Positions 12,801 to 32,784 of a DNA stretch of 64,000 bases are shown piece after piece (position 1 is the stretch's first letter; each line of letters opens with the position of its first letter). The DNA is from Coturnix japonica. Its lineage: Eukaryota > Chordata > Aves > Galliformes > Phasianidae. The notes under the pieces are model-generated. The model was given only the letters and a program-made list of their open reading frames with translations, was not told where the DNA came from and ran no database searches. The position numbers and the translations under genes were made by a program. The stretch is taken from the NCBI RefSeq assembly GCF_001577835.2, contig NC_029516.1, positions 66,459,451 to 66,523,450 on the forward strand, written 5' to 3'.

Positions 12801-15800
12801 AGCTCTCTAAACCATATCCTGTTTTTGAAGCAAGAAGCCATGAAAATATTTGTCATCACTTTGGATTTTTTTGTGTTCCTGTAGCATAGGTAACAGACCA
12901 GGTGGTTTTCTTATACAAGATTCCTGAATTTGATCAGTTCCTCTGTTCTGCAGTGACATCTTAGGAAGGATATAGAGATGGGTGGAAAAAAAGCAGTGGT
13001 CTTACATCTTTTACGTTTCTAACCCCATATATCTTCAGATATTTAGCTTTGCTATTTGCTACTGTACGAACATTTAATAGCTAAAAATACCTTGCTTTAC
13101 TTTTCATACTTGTAACTACATTCAGAAGTTAGCTTCAGAGTAACTACTTAATTATGGGCTTTTTGTGTTGTGGTAGTTTTGGGGTGTTTTTTTTTTTTCT
13201 TTCTAGACAAGTAACAGTTATTTCCTTATGTTTGTGGTTTTTTTTTTTATTATTTTTTGATACTGCCAGAAAAGGGAGGCTGTTAATACAGTGATTTGAT
13301 GAATTATGTGAGATGGTTGTGGTCCCTTAAGTTTGTATGCATCTTTAGTATACTTGTATTCATGATCTAATAGTGATAGTGAGAATTCTGAGTTGACAAC
13401 TCCTGATTTCTTTCCTTCCTTTCTGGATGCTTGTAACAAATATATTAAGATATTTAAAAATATTACCCTTATATAACTGTATCCAAAAAACAGAAACTTG
13501 TTCAAAATATTTTCCACATTAAGTTCATATGAGTATGAAGTGAAGCTACGGATGAAACTGACAGTTGTTTTTCCCCTCTGAAAGAAGTTTAAGTAGAAAT
13601 ATTCTCTCTAACCTTCTGATACTTGAGTGAGGAGAAATCTATTACTTGAATATTCACATTGTATTTGCTGTGTGTTTAAAAGTTTTTGCTAAGTGATAAA
13701 ACTGGAAGAAACTCCAAAAATGGATATTTAATAACTGTGCTTTTAATTCCAGATAAAAGGTATGTCAAATCGTATCTGAAAGTATTCTTTGGGGTGCAGA
13801 GATTGAATTTCTCCAAATAATCAATTGTGTTTTCTCTTCTACTTCAAGGTTAAACTTTCTAACCTGAATTTGGATGACCATGCAAAGAAGAAGCTCATTA
13901 AACTTGTAGGAGAGAAGTACTGCAAGGATACGGATGTTCTCACTATTAAAACAGACAGGTATGATTACAGGACAAAAAAATGTCAGTGTTGGTAGTTGCA
14001 GTGTAGAAAGGGATTGTATCTCTTCCAATTTAATCAGTATTAGTACTTCTGTTCATGTTAAATTTTAAGGACAAATCACGTAATATAAGGTATAATCTAT
14101 TAGTATTATCAGATTAGGAAATCTTAATTATAAGTAGTAACAGTTTTTCACGAACAGTTTCTGTTACAACAATTATCTAAAGAGGTGTGAGCAAGAAAAA
14201 TGAGGACGTCAGACATTTTTCAGTGTTTTGATATTCTAGATTTAAAAAAAAATCATTGTAATTATTCACGTTTATTTTCAGGAAACTGCACTGGAGATGT
14301 TTGCTTTGTGTTTGAATTCTGAAGCGTTTAAGAGAATACATGCGTATTGCTAATCACACTGTGCTTTATTTCACATCTGCATTTTCTGTTAGGAAAAATA
14401 ATACTGGTAATCTTAAATGTTAGCTTTTTTTTTTAAAAAGCTATTACGATTTCTTTTCCCACAATTAATTTCCTGACATTCAGTAGAAAACACAGTTTTA
14501 TTTCTACTATTAAATGGATGAAGCTATGTATCCCTTTTGTCTTGAAAGTCTGGGTGGCTTACTGGGACCACGTGAGCTGAAATTTCTTATCCATGGCAAA
14601 ACTTACTTTGTGGCTATTAGGATAGGTGAAAGGAGTTCTACCTCTATTGTATTTGTGAATGTCTCATGTGTTGTTCCTGAAGGATTTTTTGTCAGTCTTT
14701 GGTCTGGTTCACTGCAGAGCTGCTGGAACTGAGATGCTATATTGTGTACAGGACAAATGGTTTCCGAAGTTTGAGTTTATCTGCTATATGTTATTCTAGG
14801 AAAGAGAATAGAACTCTTGCTTATCAAAAAAGCGGGAAACAAAGCAGCCTCTTGGAAGAGGTGAGAGGAGGAGGAGGTTCCTGGTGATCAGCATGAGGAA
14901 ATGAGTAATGTCACCAGAATCTCAGCAGGCATTTTGTATTACTTGTTTTAAGTCTTTTTGCAGCGCTGTGCCTTATCTGGACAAATGTTGATGGTGATTT
15001 TATTTTGTTTTAAAGCTATGTTGACTTAGAGACTTTTCCTGTCTAGATTGAGTAGATTGCCTGATCTGAGCTATGTTGAATTGACTTTCTCACCTTTTTC
15101 TTCCTTTCAGATCGGGGGGGTAAAGAAAAAATCAGGTCTTAAGGCAGTCCAGGCTAGTACATGTTGGATTCAATTTTAGCTATTTCTAGCAGAGGACAAA
15201 GTAGAATGCAGCATATGTTAGTCTGGTTTTTAACAGGTTCTGGAGATCTGTAAATTGGTTTTGTATGTTTTCCTTTAGACTTGCAGATGTCAATTCTTTC
15301 ATGTTTTTACTGATCATGCTATTTGTGATAATGTGGAATTCAGAAATGTGTAAATCAGACACAGACACATTTCCCTGGAATTGCCTAATTTACAGATTAA
15401 AAATTTTGGGAAGTTTTTTTTTGGTTTTTTTTTTCCAAGCATATTTACATATTTATAGTAGTTGGATTTCAAAAAGACTTTCTTTGTTCATTAATTTTTC
15501 AGGTGTCCACTAAGAAGACAGAACTATGATTATGGAATACATCTCCTCACAGTTCTGTACCATGAATCTTGGGTAAGCATTTGGGGAAGAAAATTTCTTA
15601 TGTTCTTTTTCTCCCATCTACATAAGCTAAATGTTACCTGAAACTTCTAAATATGTTTTCTGACTGTACAGCTTAAAGAATGTTACCTTAATTTCTTTTC
15701 CCCATCCCATTTCTTCAAATTCAACAAAGGTGATTATGCTTGTATCATACTTCCACAGTTAGCTTAGAATTCTTTTCATTGTCTTTATAAGGCCTGTGCT

Positions 15801-18800
15801 GTTTTTATTTCATGTGTGTATTTTATATCAATGTCTGAAATGTTACATCAGAGGGTTTAAAACTTCTGTAAAATTCCCTTTTAAGACAGATTTTGTTCAA
15901 ATTTATCTGACTTGGCTAATTAACTGATTCAAATTAGTTTAAGTTTCACACATAACTGAGTGTCAAATGCGTCATCATGATGTTTGTTTGCTGGAAAAGT
16001 CTCCCTAGGTGAATAAATTTGGCCTGGGTTTAAAAGGACCTCAACGATCATCTAGTTTCAACCCCGGTGTCATGAGTGGGGGTTACCAACTAGCTGCCCA
16101 GGGCCACATCCAGCCTGGCCTTGAATGCTGTCAGTGATGTGGCATCCACAGCCTCTCTGTGCAACCTGTTCCAGTGCACCACCACCCTCTGGGTGAAAAA
16201 CTTCCTCCTAATATCTAACCTAAATCTTCCCAGTTTTAGTTTAAAACCATTCCCCCTTGTCCTATCACTATCCACCCATGTAAACAGTTGTTCCCCCTCC
16301 TGTCTATATACTCCCTTCAAGTACTGAAACACCACAATGAGGTCTCCCTGGAGCCTTCTCTGAGCTAAACAAGCCCAGTTTCCCCAACTTTTCTTCATAG
16401 GAGAGGTGCTCCAGCCCTCTGATCATCTTAGTGGCCCTCCTCTGGACTCATTCCAAGAGCTCTGCATCTTTCTTGTGCTGGGGCCCCAGGGCTGGACACA
16501 GTACTCCAGACAGGGCCTCACAAGAGCTGAGTAGAGGATGTCAATCACTTCCCTCTCCCTGCTGGCCACCCCTTTCTTAATGCAGTCCAGGATGTAGCTG
16601 ACCATCCAGGCTGCAGGCACGCACTGCTGACTTGTGTCCAGCTTCTCATCCACCGGGACCCCCAAGTTCTTCTCCACAGGGCTGCTCTCAAGGAGTTCTT
16701 CTGTATAAATACCTAGGGTTTCCCTGGCTTAAGTGCAACACCTTTCACTTGGCCTTGTGGAACATCATTAGGTTCTCATAGTCCCACTTCTCCAGCCTGT
16801 CCAGGTCCCTCTGGATGGCTTCCCTTTCCTCCAGTGTGTCAACTGTACCACTCAGTTTACTGTCATCTGCAACAATTTATGTGGTGATTTATGTGGCTGA
16901 AAAATAAATTGAAATCATCTTTAAAAAAAAAAAAAACCAAAAAAAAACTTTAAAGGCAAAAGCAGGTATTTGAAGTTATAAAATGCTACATCATAAAAAG
17001 TTATGAAAACTATAATATAACCCAATTCCAAAATCCTATTACTTACTAATTAGGATCTGTTGTTTCCTGATCTCTTTTAACCTATGGCTGCAACTTGGAA
17101 GTATTCTGTTTTTAAAATATTCTCACAAATTTTACTTTAAGCTGAAAGGAGCGAGGACTGAAAGTCCTATTCTGAGCTCAGAATAGGGACATCATCCCCA
17201 GTTTCTGTTGGCTTTAGAGATAGTTGGCACTATCAAGTAGTGTAATTGTGCTCTTTGTATGTTATAGTTTCCATGGAAACTAATTAGACATTTTTGGAGC
17301 GGTCTACATATGATCTGCCAAGCTGGGAGGAAACACTAATATGTTTGAGGGTAGGAAGGACATCTGGATTTCCCAGGATTGTGTCTGGAGTGAATTCACT
17401 AAATGAAAGAGTGAGACACATTAAGTACATTATTAAACAGCAGATAAAATAGTTGTATTTCTGCTGCTTTATGCGATTGTGCTTCTTGAATGCTGTAACC
17501 TCAGCTTTCAAGATATTAAGTGGTTTTTAAAAAGTAATGGTTTCCTGCCCCCAAGTGGTTAAGAAGAGCACACAATTGGGATTGGTAGTTTGTCACTATA
17601 AAGTGAAGTCCTGTATGAGTTTCTAGTGGAAGGGGAAAAAAAAACACAGTTAAGTTTTGAATAAGAAAAAATATTATGAGCACCTAAAAAGGTGATGGAT
17701 CTGGAAAAGATAGTGAGAGGGGAAGAACTCACAGTTGTTTTAAACTTGACAAAATAAGTTGCAACAGTATTTCATGTTCCAGATGCGCACGATTTTCAAC
17801 ATGCGCAAAGCAAAATGATGCAGAGTGGAGGATGTAATTCTGCATTACACAGATGAGATCTTAGTGGAAAGTTACATGGAAATAGAAAGGGCATCTCTTA
17901 AAGAGTGTAATCTGGCATAATGAAACCAGTAATGACATTGTGCTCGCTTCTGATCTCTTACTTTTTCTAAAAGTGTTAAGTACAGATGTATGATTAGAAA
18001 AGGTCTGAGACTTGAACAGTAAGGAAGGAGGCTTGTAGGAGCAGAGATAATTGGATTGTGGTTTCTGATAGAATATATACAGTAATAGCCAAAGGTCTTC
18101 TGGGTGCTTCCCTTTGTCATGTGCTTGCACTGCAGTTAATACTTCATGAACTGAAGGGACTGAAGTTGAAGCAGGAGTGTGGATGGGAGAAGGAAAAAAC
18201 AGTGGAATGTACAGGATGTTGTGACACTAGAGACTTAATTGAATTTGCCTGTGAACTCCCAAAGCTGTATGTAGTAAATGAATTTGAAGAAGACATCCCA
18301 CCTTGCTTTCCTGTTCTTTTTACAGTAGAGCATTAAACTACAAGACACAGGTGGGATGAGGAGTATATGCTTGCTTGCAGCAGAGTGAATGTTTTAAATA
18401 ACCATTGGTTATCCCAGAATCCATAGTAAAGACTTCCTCTAGACTCAAATTCATACTTACATTGTATTGCCTTTTTTCTTTACACAATATCTTTTAGTTT
18501 GAACCTCAGGCTTGACTCTAGTTTTGTCAGTTTGGTCTGACTAGGAGTGTTACCTGTGTTCCTTTACTCCTGAGAAATGCTATCCCTGTGAGAGAAGCCT
18601 TTGTTTTAAAAATGTCTTGGATATCCCTTGTGCAGATAAATGATAAATATGTGAAGCATGATGCATTCTTGAAATAAACATAATCAATCTTAGTTTTGAT
18701 TCGTATTTTTCAGACGTACAAAAATACTTTACCAATTTGTGATGCTACTGTTCTAGTGCTACAAATTAAAGCATGTCCATATTTGGGACTTCTAAACTAA

Positions 18801-19447
18801 AGGGTTGTGTAAAACTATTTATATAAGCTGTTTTATTATTCATTGGGTGTAGTCCATAAGCTCTCCCTCTACTTCAGCTAGCCTAGTTGCATCTTCTAGC
18901 TATGTAAGTAATTTGATAAGTGGGAAGGAAGAAACTTATTCTGTGTAGAAAATGAATGGCACTTGGACACCTCTTTGAACTCTGTTTGAGACTAGAGTTA
19001 ACAGGCCTTGTACTTCAGAGAGCAAATGTCTTTTAGGACAGAAGATATTTTTTTGTTTGTTTTGTTGCTTTTTTTTTTAAACTGAATTGGAATGAGGAAG
19101 AAAAGAATCAACAAATTATGTCTCTGTTTCAGTTTTTAGTTTTAAAATCAGGTACATTTTTTTTTCAGAAAACTGAACCATGGGAAAGTGAGAAGACTGA
19201 AGAAGACATGGAAGAGTATATCTGGGAAAACAGCTCCTCTCAGAGAAATGCCCTGGACACTCTACTTCAAATAAAAGCCACAGAGAATGTCAGTAATGTA
19301 ACTAAGGAAGAGCTTCTTGCATCTGAAGTTGTTAGGAATTACAGAAACTCTGTAATTGCACTTAAAAATGAAGGTGAAACAGAAAGTAACATGTCTCAGT
19401 ATAAGGAATCTGTGAAAAAACTATTAAATATACAAGCATTATCGTGA
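6537..19447 (+). CDS. MRPS35: Mitochondrial ribosomal protein S35 (mS35), 8 exons
   Basis: This encodes a subunit of the small (28S) mitochondrial ribosomal subunit and acts in the mitochondrial matrix. Coding exons: 6537-6666, 7396-7439, 8441-8608, 9007-9067, 11018-11157, 13849-13958, 15503-15572 and 19169-19447. All junctions are GT-AG and the phases match, giving 1002 nt or 333 aa, against about 323 aa in human. The match to human is strong from residue 62 onward: [84 protein letters not shown] and ISQYKESVK-like SQYKESVKK near the end. Residues 1-58 are poorly conserved, Arg/Ala/Ser-rich and low in acidic residues, as expected for a matrix-targeting presequence. The start is the first ATG in the CpG-rich leader and sits in a GAAGATGG context. 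The gene converges on MANSC4. All eight exons are intact. Confidence 0.95.
7396..7439 (+). CDS. MRPS35: MRPS35 exon 2, 44-nt micro-exon
   Basis: This exon is inferred because exon 1 ends in phase 1 while exon 3 must be read in phase 0. A pyrimidine-rich acceptor (tttttttcccctcag) precedes it and a gtaaga donor follows. Its 44 nt make the frame run through exactly, adding Arg/Ser-rich residues 44-58 of the presequence-linker region. It is the least conserved coding exon, so its boundaries rest on splice logic more than on homology. Confidence 0.75.
7942..7970. repeat. A-rich simple repeat in MRPS35 intron 2
   Basis: Two runs of A (17 and 10 bases) separated by one T. There is no adjoining retroelement I can recognise. 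Confidence 0.85.
9670..10358 (+). mobile_element. CR1 LINE ORF2 remnant, 5' part
   Basis: It translates in pieces to the end of the CR1 endonuclease region: [12 protein letters not shown], then [20 protein letters not shown]1 elements typically read GSLGCSDHEMVEF here. Frames are broken by stops and indels. It lies in MRPS35 intron 4 and is interrupted by the SINE-like unit at 10359-10550, continuing after it. It is clearly old. Confidence 0.75.
10359..10550 (+). mobile_element. Two-unit tRNA-like SINE with CR1-like 3' tail
   Basis: Two consecutive tRNA-like units are visible, each with the pol III internal promoter. Unit 1 has an A box TGGCGCAGTGG (10370-10380) and a B box GGTTCGAATCC (10414-10424). 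Unit 2 has TGGCGCAAGTGG (10431-10442) and GGCTCGAATCC (10469-10479). From about 10484 the sequence becomes a CR1 3'-end look-alike: ttggactctatgatct, aaggtcccttccaac, then a repeated tgatactgtg. The CR1 tail at 41039-41099 in this window has the same order of motifs. The structure implies retroposition by the CR1 reverse transcriptase. It sits inside a CR1 remnant, so it is younger than that CR1. No target-site duplication is obvious, as is usual for CR1-mobilised copies. It could instead be two monomers side by side; family name not known to me. Confidence 0.8.
10551..10960 (+). mobile_element. CR1 LINE ORF2 remnant, 3' part
   Basis: This continues the CR1 beyond the SINE. Recognisable pieces include gaaagcagctttgcagaaaaga-type sequence and a readable TSGIL-like stretch matching the CR1 '[13 protein letters not shown]' region, then KKDVEILE. 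It lacks the canonical CR1 3' tail. Confidence 0.65.
11158..13848. other. MRPS35 intron 5, no named element
   Basis: A 2.7-kb intron of unique-looking AT-rich sequence with T-rich runs near 13186 and 13238. I see no repeat or RNA gene in it. Confidence 0.5.
16018..16880 (-). mobile_element. CR1 LINE, 3' 860 bp, minus strand
   Basis: The minus strand reads the CR1 ORF2 C-terminal region: [20 protein letters not shown], then [20 protein letters not shown] and [13 protein letters not shown], followed by the 3'-UTR-like block at 16018-16110. It is 5'-truncated. Two large frame pieces persist, so it is moderately old. It lies in MRPS35 intron 7. Confidence 0.9.
17236..17306 (+). mobile_element. 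Mariner (Galluhop-type) terminal fragment
   Basis: attgtgctctttgta, tagtttccatggaaac and a degenerate terminal inverted repeat match the right end of the mariner copy at 26203-27519. Only about 70 bp remain. It lies in MRPS35 intron 7. Confidence 0.7.
17307..19100. other. Rest of MRPS35 intron 7, nothing recognised
   Basis: Non-repetitive AT-rich intron. Open frames at 17861-18336 overlap on both strands and have no splice sites or motifs that would make them exons. Confidence 0.5.
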
Positions 19448-19633
19448 AAGATTCTGCAGGTACACTTAATTATTACTGAAATACTGAATTATAATATGTT
19501 GATATTACTGTATGATATGGATTCAGAACTTTAACCAAATTGCTGATGAGTTACTTTTGAATGTAATTAGATTTTTTTTTTCTCCAAGTTTTTCTTGTAA
19601 ACATAACTTAGCTGTGCAGGAATCTTGTTCTTG

Positions 19634-19639
19634 AATAAA
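19634..19639 (+). terminator. MRPS35: MRPS35 polyadenylation signal (AATAAA)
   Basis: It lies 187 bp after the MRPS35 stop codon and is the first canonical hexamer there. It is followed by a T-rich stretch, giving a short 3' UTR of about 200 nt. Confidence 0.75.
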
Positions 19640-19929
19640 GGATGCATTGAGTCATATTGGTGATACAAACATTCTATTCTGTACTTTCTTAGCCTGGGAA
19701 ATCCTGTCTTAATTCTGTATTTAATCGCATTCTGGCTTCTCACACAACTTCTTTTGGTGTATTATTTTTGATATTTTTGATCAAGTTATGAAATGATTTA
19801 GGTTCTAAGTTCCATTAACTTTGAGGTTCTTAATTAAGAGGTTCAAAGTTTTTCAATGCTTTCTAGTCATCTCAGATTTTTTTTCTACCTCTGCTTCCTT
19901 TCTAGAAAGTAAAGTTTGTGTTATGTGTG

Positions 19930-20242
19930 TAAGGGTGGCTAATATAAAGATGTTAACAAAGATGATGGTAGATATTCAAAGGTTATTAGCAAAGGAAAAT
20001 TCACCAGTGTTGATGCCTTGACTGGAAAGCTGAAGCAGTCTCCACTGGGGAGCAATCTCCAAGAGATGCTGCCTCAGTGGTGGTCAGCCCTTAAATGAGG
20101 TCTTAGAGGAGGTGGAGTCGAGCTTCACCCCTTCCAGGAGCACAGCTAAATTACTCTCACCTGTTCTTCCACAGCTGACCCAACACTTGCCTCAGCTGTT
20201 TAATCAGTGGTTCAGGCTGTGATTTCCCATACAATGTGTTTT
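19930..20242 (+). repeat. Dispersed repeat, copy A of three
   Basis: It is nearly identical to the reverse complement of 51361-51679 (about 14 differences by eye over 313 bp). A more diverged partial copy lies at 35300-35475. The family is unknown to me. It has no coding frame of note and no clear terminal repeats. An LTR or non-autonomous element are both possible. Confidence 0.85.
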
Positions 20243-20320
20243 ACTGTTGGAGAGGTTTTGAAGTAAACTGAGTGATGTGATTTTATTCTCTAAATAAAAA
20301 TACAATAATGGAACAAAATA

Positions 20321-20520
20321 TGGTAGGGGAGCTGTAGGCTTCCTTGCTGATGCAGAACAAAGTGCCACCTTTATTGTAGGTGCTTACAATCTTTTATACC
20401 TGTGCAACAACAACTTGGTCACATGTACGAACCAGGCACCTTGTGTGTGTTTATGTCTGGCTCAAGTAGCTACTGAGCTTGTTTACTCATTAGCAAGGTA
20501 ATGACTTTCTTTGTCCTACA
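20321..20520 (-). mobile_element. Short solo LTR, 200 bp, minus strand
   Basis: Read on the minus strand it starts TGTAGG and ends CTACCA. In order it has a TATA-like gtataaaag, an AATAAAG polyadenylation signal and a short downstream part, which is the U3-R-U5 layout of a retroviral LTR. The same 8 bases, ACAAAATA, abut both sides (20313-20320 and 20521-20528), as expected of a target-site duplication. There is no internal retroviral sequence beside it, so it is a solo LTR fossil left by recombination. The U3 wording and small size recall avian alpharetrovirus/EAV-type LTRs, but the family is not confirmed. The intact flanking duplication suggests it is younger than the surrounding CR1s. Confidence 0.8.
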
Positions 20521-20579
20521 ACAAAATAAGGTGCAAAATGGGAAGGTTACAAGGTGAACTGTATTTAAATATAAATATT

Positions 20580-21450
20580 TATAGAATCATAAAATCACCA
20601 AGGTTGGAAAAGACCTAAAATATCATCCTGTCCAACCGTTCACCTATTACCAATAGCTCCCACTTAACCATGTCCCTCAACACAATATCCAGTCTCTCCT
20701 TGAATACCCCCAGTGTCGGTGACTCCACCACCTCCCTGGGCAGTCCATTCCAGTGCCTGACCACCCTTTCTGAGAAGTAATATTTCCTAATGTCCATCTT
20801 GAATCTCCCCTGCTGTAGCTTAAAACCATTCCCTCTAGTTCTATCACTAATGACATGAGAGAAGAGGCCAACCCCCAGCTCACTAAAACCTCCCTTCAGT
20901 AAGTTACAGAGAGCAATAAGGTCTCCCCTGATCGTCCTCTTCTCCAGGCTGAACATTCCCAGCTCCCTCAGACCTCTCCTCATACGGCCTGTGCTCCAGA
21001 CCCCTCACCAGCTTTGTTGCCATCCTTTGAACACGTTCCAGGGCCTCAATGTCTTTCTTGCAGTGAGGGGCCCAAAACTGGACACAGTACTCAAGGTGCA
21101 GCCCCTCCAGTGCAGAGTACCAGGGAACAATCACTTCTCTGTTCCTGGTGTCAACACTTTCTGATGCAAGCCAGGATGCCATTGGCCTTCTTGGCCACCT
21201 GGGCACACTGTTGGCTCATGTTCAGCCAAGCATCAATCAATACCCCCAGGTCCATTTCCTCTACACAGTCTTCCAGCCACTCCGCCCCGAGCCTGTATCA
21301 TCGCCTGGGGTTGTTGTAGCAAAGTGCAGGACCTGGCATTTGGTCTTGTTGAACCCCATCCCATTGGCTTCAGCCCAGCTCTCCAGCCTGTCCAGATCCC
21401 TCTATAGGGCCTCACTACTCCCAGGCAGATCTGCACTCCTTGCTTGGCCA
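20580..21450 (-). mobile_element. CR1 LINE, 3' 870 bp, minus strand
   Basis: The minus strand reads [20 protein letters not shown], then [31 protein letters not shown], and [19 protein letters not shown]. The 3' end at 20580 carries the tail in reverse: aatcataaaatcaccaaggt and ttggaaaagacct. It is 5'-truncated, with one 122-codon frame remaining, and is one of the better preserved CR1s here. Confidence 0.93.
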
Positions 21451-22855
21451 AACAGCTTTAAAAATCTACAGTACTGACCTGCAACTTGCTTTTCAATGTC
21501 TTTGCCACTTCCTCTCCTTACTAAGAAACATACGAGCAAGAAAAAGATATTTATAATCTTGTATGTGCTTAGTCTAACTTCTAGAAAGGAAATACCAAAA
21601 TCAGTTGCATTTGTAGCTTTAGCTAATGATCTGTGTTACAGTGCAGAATTTGTGTAATGCAGTAGACTGGATCACAGGTAAACTGGATGATATTTTGAGC
21701 TCTCATCTTAGGTACTCTTATTTCTTCTCCCTCAAAACTGTTTATGTGTTTAAGGGTGACAGCATTTTGCTGTGATTTTGTGGAATATGTAAAACTCTGG
21801 GATCTTAACTCCAGTGTGAATCCCCCTGACTTTGACTTGTAATAAAGAGTGTGTTTTCATGAACTAAATTTTACACCTTTATTTTCCTGTGTAACACTTA
21901 CAGACCATCTCATTGGAAACTTTCATTGTAGTTTAAAAGCTGTGAAGAGCAATAGATTTGAAGGTTATAGTAATAAATACATCCTTGTCAGTGATCTGTA
22001 TCATACATTATAATATAAATGCGTGACTCTAAGGTTTGTATCCCTCAATAGATCTATGATACATCTATGTGCATGTGTGTGTATGTAACACATTCTGGTA
22101 CAGGGAAGTAGTCAGGGTTTACGTTACTTTTAAATAGGAATGAAGATAGTTAACATTTAAATTAGGAAGCAGGGAAACTCCCCACTGCATCGAATAGGAA
22201 GTAAGGGGGACCAGAAAATGATATACAATATCTGGAGACATTAGCTTTCTCCTTGGGCAATTATTTTACTGGTGTTTACTGGCCAAAGGCTGGTTCCTGA
22301 CAGCCCTGACCTCAGGCAACTGTCCATTACCAATTGAAACTTGGTACGAGGTGCACTTCTCTGCAGTCCAAGTGCCTCCAAGTCCTCCAAGTGGCAGATG
22401 TCTTATTTCAAATCCAAACACTTGCCTCCACAAACTGGAACAGTAAGTGCCTTGCTGCAAGGGAAACATAAGCTGCCTCCAATGGGAAAAAATCACAGAA
22501 GTTCTTGGCCCTCTGAAATATTTGTGCTGTATAGTTTCACTGGTGCTGTTGAGGAGCCTAACCTTTCTTTTATCTCCCATGCAAACATTCCAAAGAGAAG
22601 CTGAAATTTAGTGTTTGTTCAAACTGAAAAAGAACTTGCTTTGTCAGGATTCTGACTGATTTTTTGCATCTTAGAAACTGCTGTAAGCACTAGCATAAGA
22701 CGTCTTTAGTAAACTGTGTTAGGAATCGTGAAGTAAAATGTTTGTTGTCATTATGTTTTCTTGAGGTTTATTGTCTGTGTTCTGTCATGCTTTTGCCATT
22801 TAAAAGTGACACGAAATGTAATCTGCTGCTTAGATTTGAAAAAAGTGTGGAATTT
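21451..22855. other. Intergenic DNA, nothing recognised
   Basis: Part of the gap between the convergent genes MRPS35 and MANSC4. Overlapping frames near 22266-22604 on both strands show no motif. An AATAAA near 21841 has no gene to serve. Confidence 0.5.
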
Positions 22856-22861
22856 AATTCC

Positions 22862-22976
22862 TCCATGTGAAAAAAAATGGCACCCATTGCAATTCACTGA
22901 TGCTTTCTGAACATATGGAGACCAAACAGTGGATCTCAGTACTGTGGGGTGGTGGGTGGTGGGTGGTACATTTCAG
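22862..22976 (+). mobile_element. Mariner (Galluhop-type) internal fragment
   Basis: aaaaaatggcaccc, attcactgatg and ggagaccaaacagtgg are shared with the copy at 52351-52886, and in reverse with 36398-36944. No ends are preserved. A short GGGTGGT tandem follows at 22950-22968. Confidence 0.75.
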
Positions 22977-24290
22977 AAGTGAGGAGAGTGACATGAAAGA
23001 CAAGCCACCAGACAAGCTTCTTATCCTGTGTCAGTCTCTCTTGTGACATGTAAGTTAGTAAATATGTTCTGTCAAGAACAAAAACTTGTTATAAACTTCA
23101 GCTTCTGAAGCTGTGATGCTACTCAGTGTGCACTAGAATATAATCTTAGGGTGGCCTTTTCCTCTCAAACCAAGCTGCTCAACTGTAATTAGATATACAT
23201 GGGACTTTCTAATTCCATCACTATAATTATTAAGCTTTATGTAAATATTATTTTTAACATAATTCTCTACATAGACATATGACAATCAATTTTAATGTTG
23301 TTTGTTTCCTTTAGTAACAGTTACACTCATCTAGGAAATAGATATTTTTTACAGCTAGTGAAGAAAGCGAGAAACTCTAAGACATCAACAAATTTGAAAG
23401 AGAAAGAACAATCCTGATTACTGCTGAAAATATTTGCTTTGCTAAGCAAACTTCCTGAGCAAGGTAAGTCAAGGAAACATCTTGTTGATGTAGTTGTTTG
23501 ATTTATCTTCAGGAGTAGCAGTTTTATGAAGGGAATATACAGGATACAGAAACAAAGTTTGTTTTTAATTATAACACTAACTTCTATAGCTTTCAAAACC
23601 TTTTGTATATTTCTGTGCAACATACATTAAATATCCATTTTATTAAAAAAAAAAAAAAAAAGCAAATGGTGTAAATGATAAATATGTGTGGGCACAATAA
23701 AGCAGGTCAAGGTGGGCAGTACAAATCAGTCGTAATTGCAATTCATGAACAGTTCGTGGTTGCATTTGTGCTTCCCTTAACCTAACATAGAGTTGGTTCT
23801 GTCATTGCATCACACAGCAATTAAGTTTAAAAACCAGGAAAAGTCTAATGGAACCAGGAGGTAATGGCACTAGTCCAGGAGGGCTTCAAAAACATTCCAA
23901 GTAATTGTCAGTAGACTGAAGTGAAAGCAAAGTATTAATAATTGGATGATCAGATGTTTGAGTTAACAGAATTCAGTAGCTTTGCGGACTTACTTTTTAA
24001 TGGGTATTTTTCTTTGAGGAAGTAAACAGCACTGGTTAAATTGTTTTGTTCCAGTATTAGGGGTATGTAGTAAAAAAAAAACAATCTAGAATTTAACAGG
24101 AAAAAATGAATACAGCTTTAATGGAAACAACTACAACAACAATTAAGTAATTACTACAATCAATTTGATATTATAAAAGTTAAATCAGTTATACTGATTG
24201 CATTTTATATTCTCTAAGGCTGTTCAAAGGCCGGGCAGAGGTCATATAAAGCTTGTGTTGAATCTGCTGTCTTAAATTATACTTAGTGTA
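22977..24290. other. Intergenic DNA with an A run
   Basis: AT-rich sequence with an 18-base A run near 23644-23661. No gene or named repeat is seen. Confidence 0.5.
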
Positions 24291-24294
24291 CTGT

Positions 24295-24300
24295 TTTATT
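24295..24300 (-). terminator. MANSC4: Candidate MANSC4 polyadenylation signal
   Basis: TTTATT on the plus strand is AATAAA on the minus strand, about 225 bp past the MANSC4 stop. It is the nearest canonical hexamer downstream that I found. Confidence 0.45.
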
Positions 24301-24523
24301 TAGGTGTTATGTTGAGTCAGACTATGTACCAGAAAATGCTCAAACAGATTTGAACATGCAGTGAGACCTGTCTGTGTGCAGTTCTTACCCAAAGAGACCG
24401 TGGAAATATGTTTAATATTCAGAATGATTCTGAAACTTATTCATTGTTCTGTAAAAGAATTAGGCCAGAAAATATGGTTCATTTTAAAAAGGCTGTTTGT
24501 ATCACAAGGGTGGTGACTGTATT

Positions 24524-32784
<8,261 letters not shown>

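Noticed and set aside
17861-18336. Frames on both strands in MRPS35 intron 7 as a nested gene
   Set aside because: No splice sites, no motif, no compositional shift, and frames on both strands overlap as expected by chance.
21014-21477. Plus-strand frames of about 100 codons
   Set aside because: They are antisense to the CR1 ORF2 remnant at 20580-21450.
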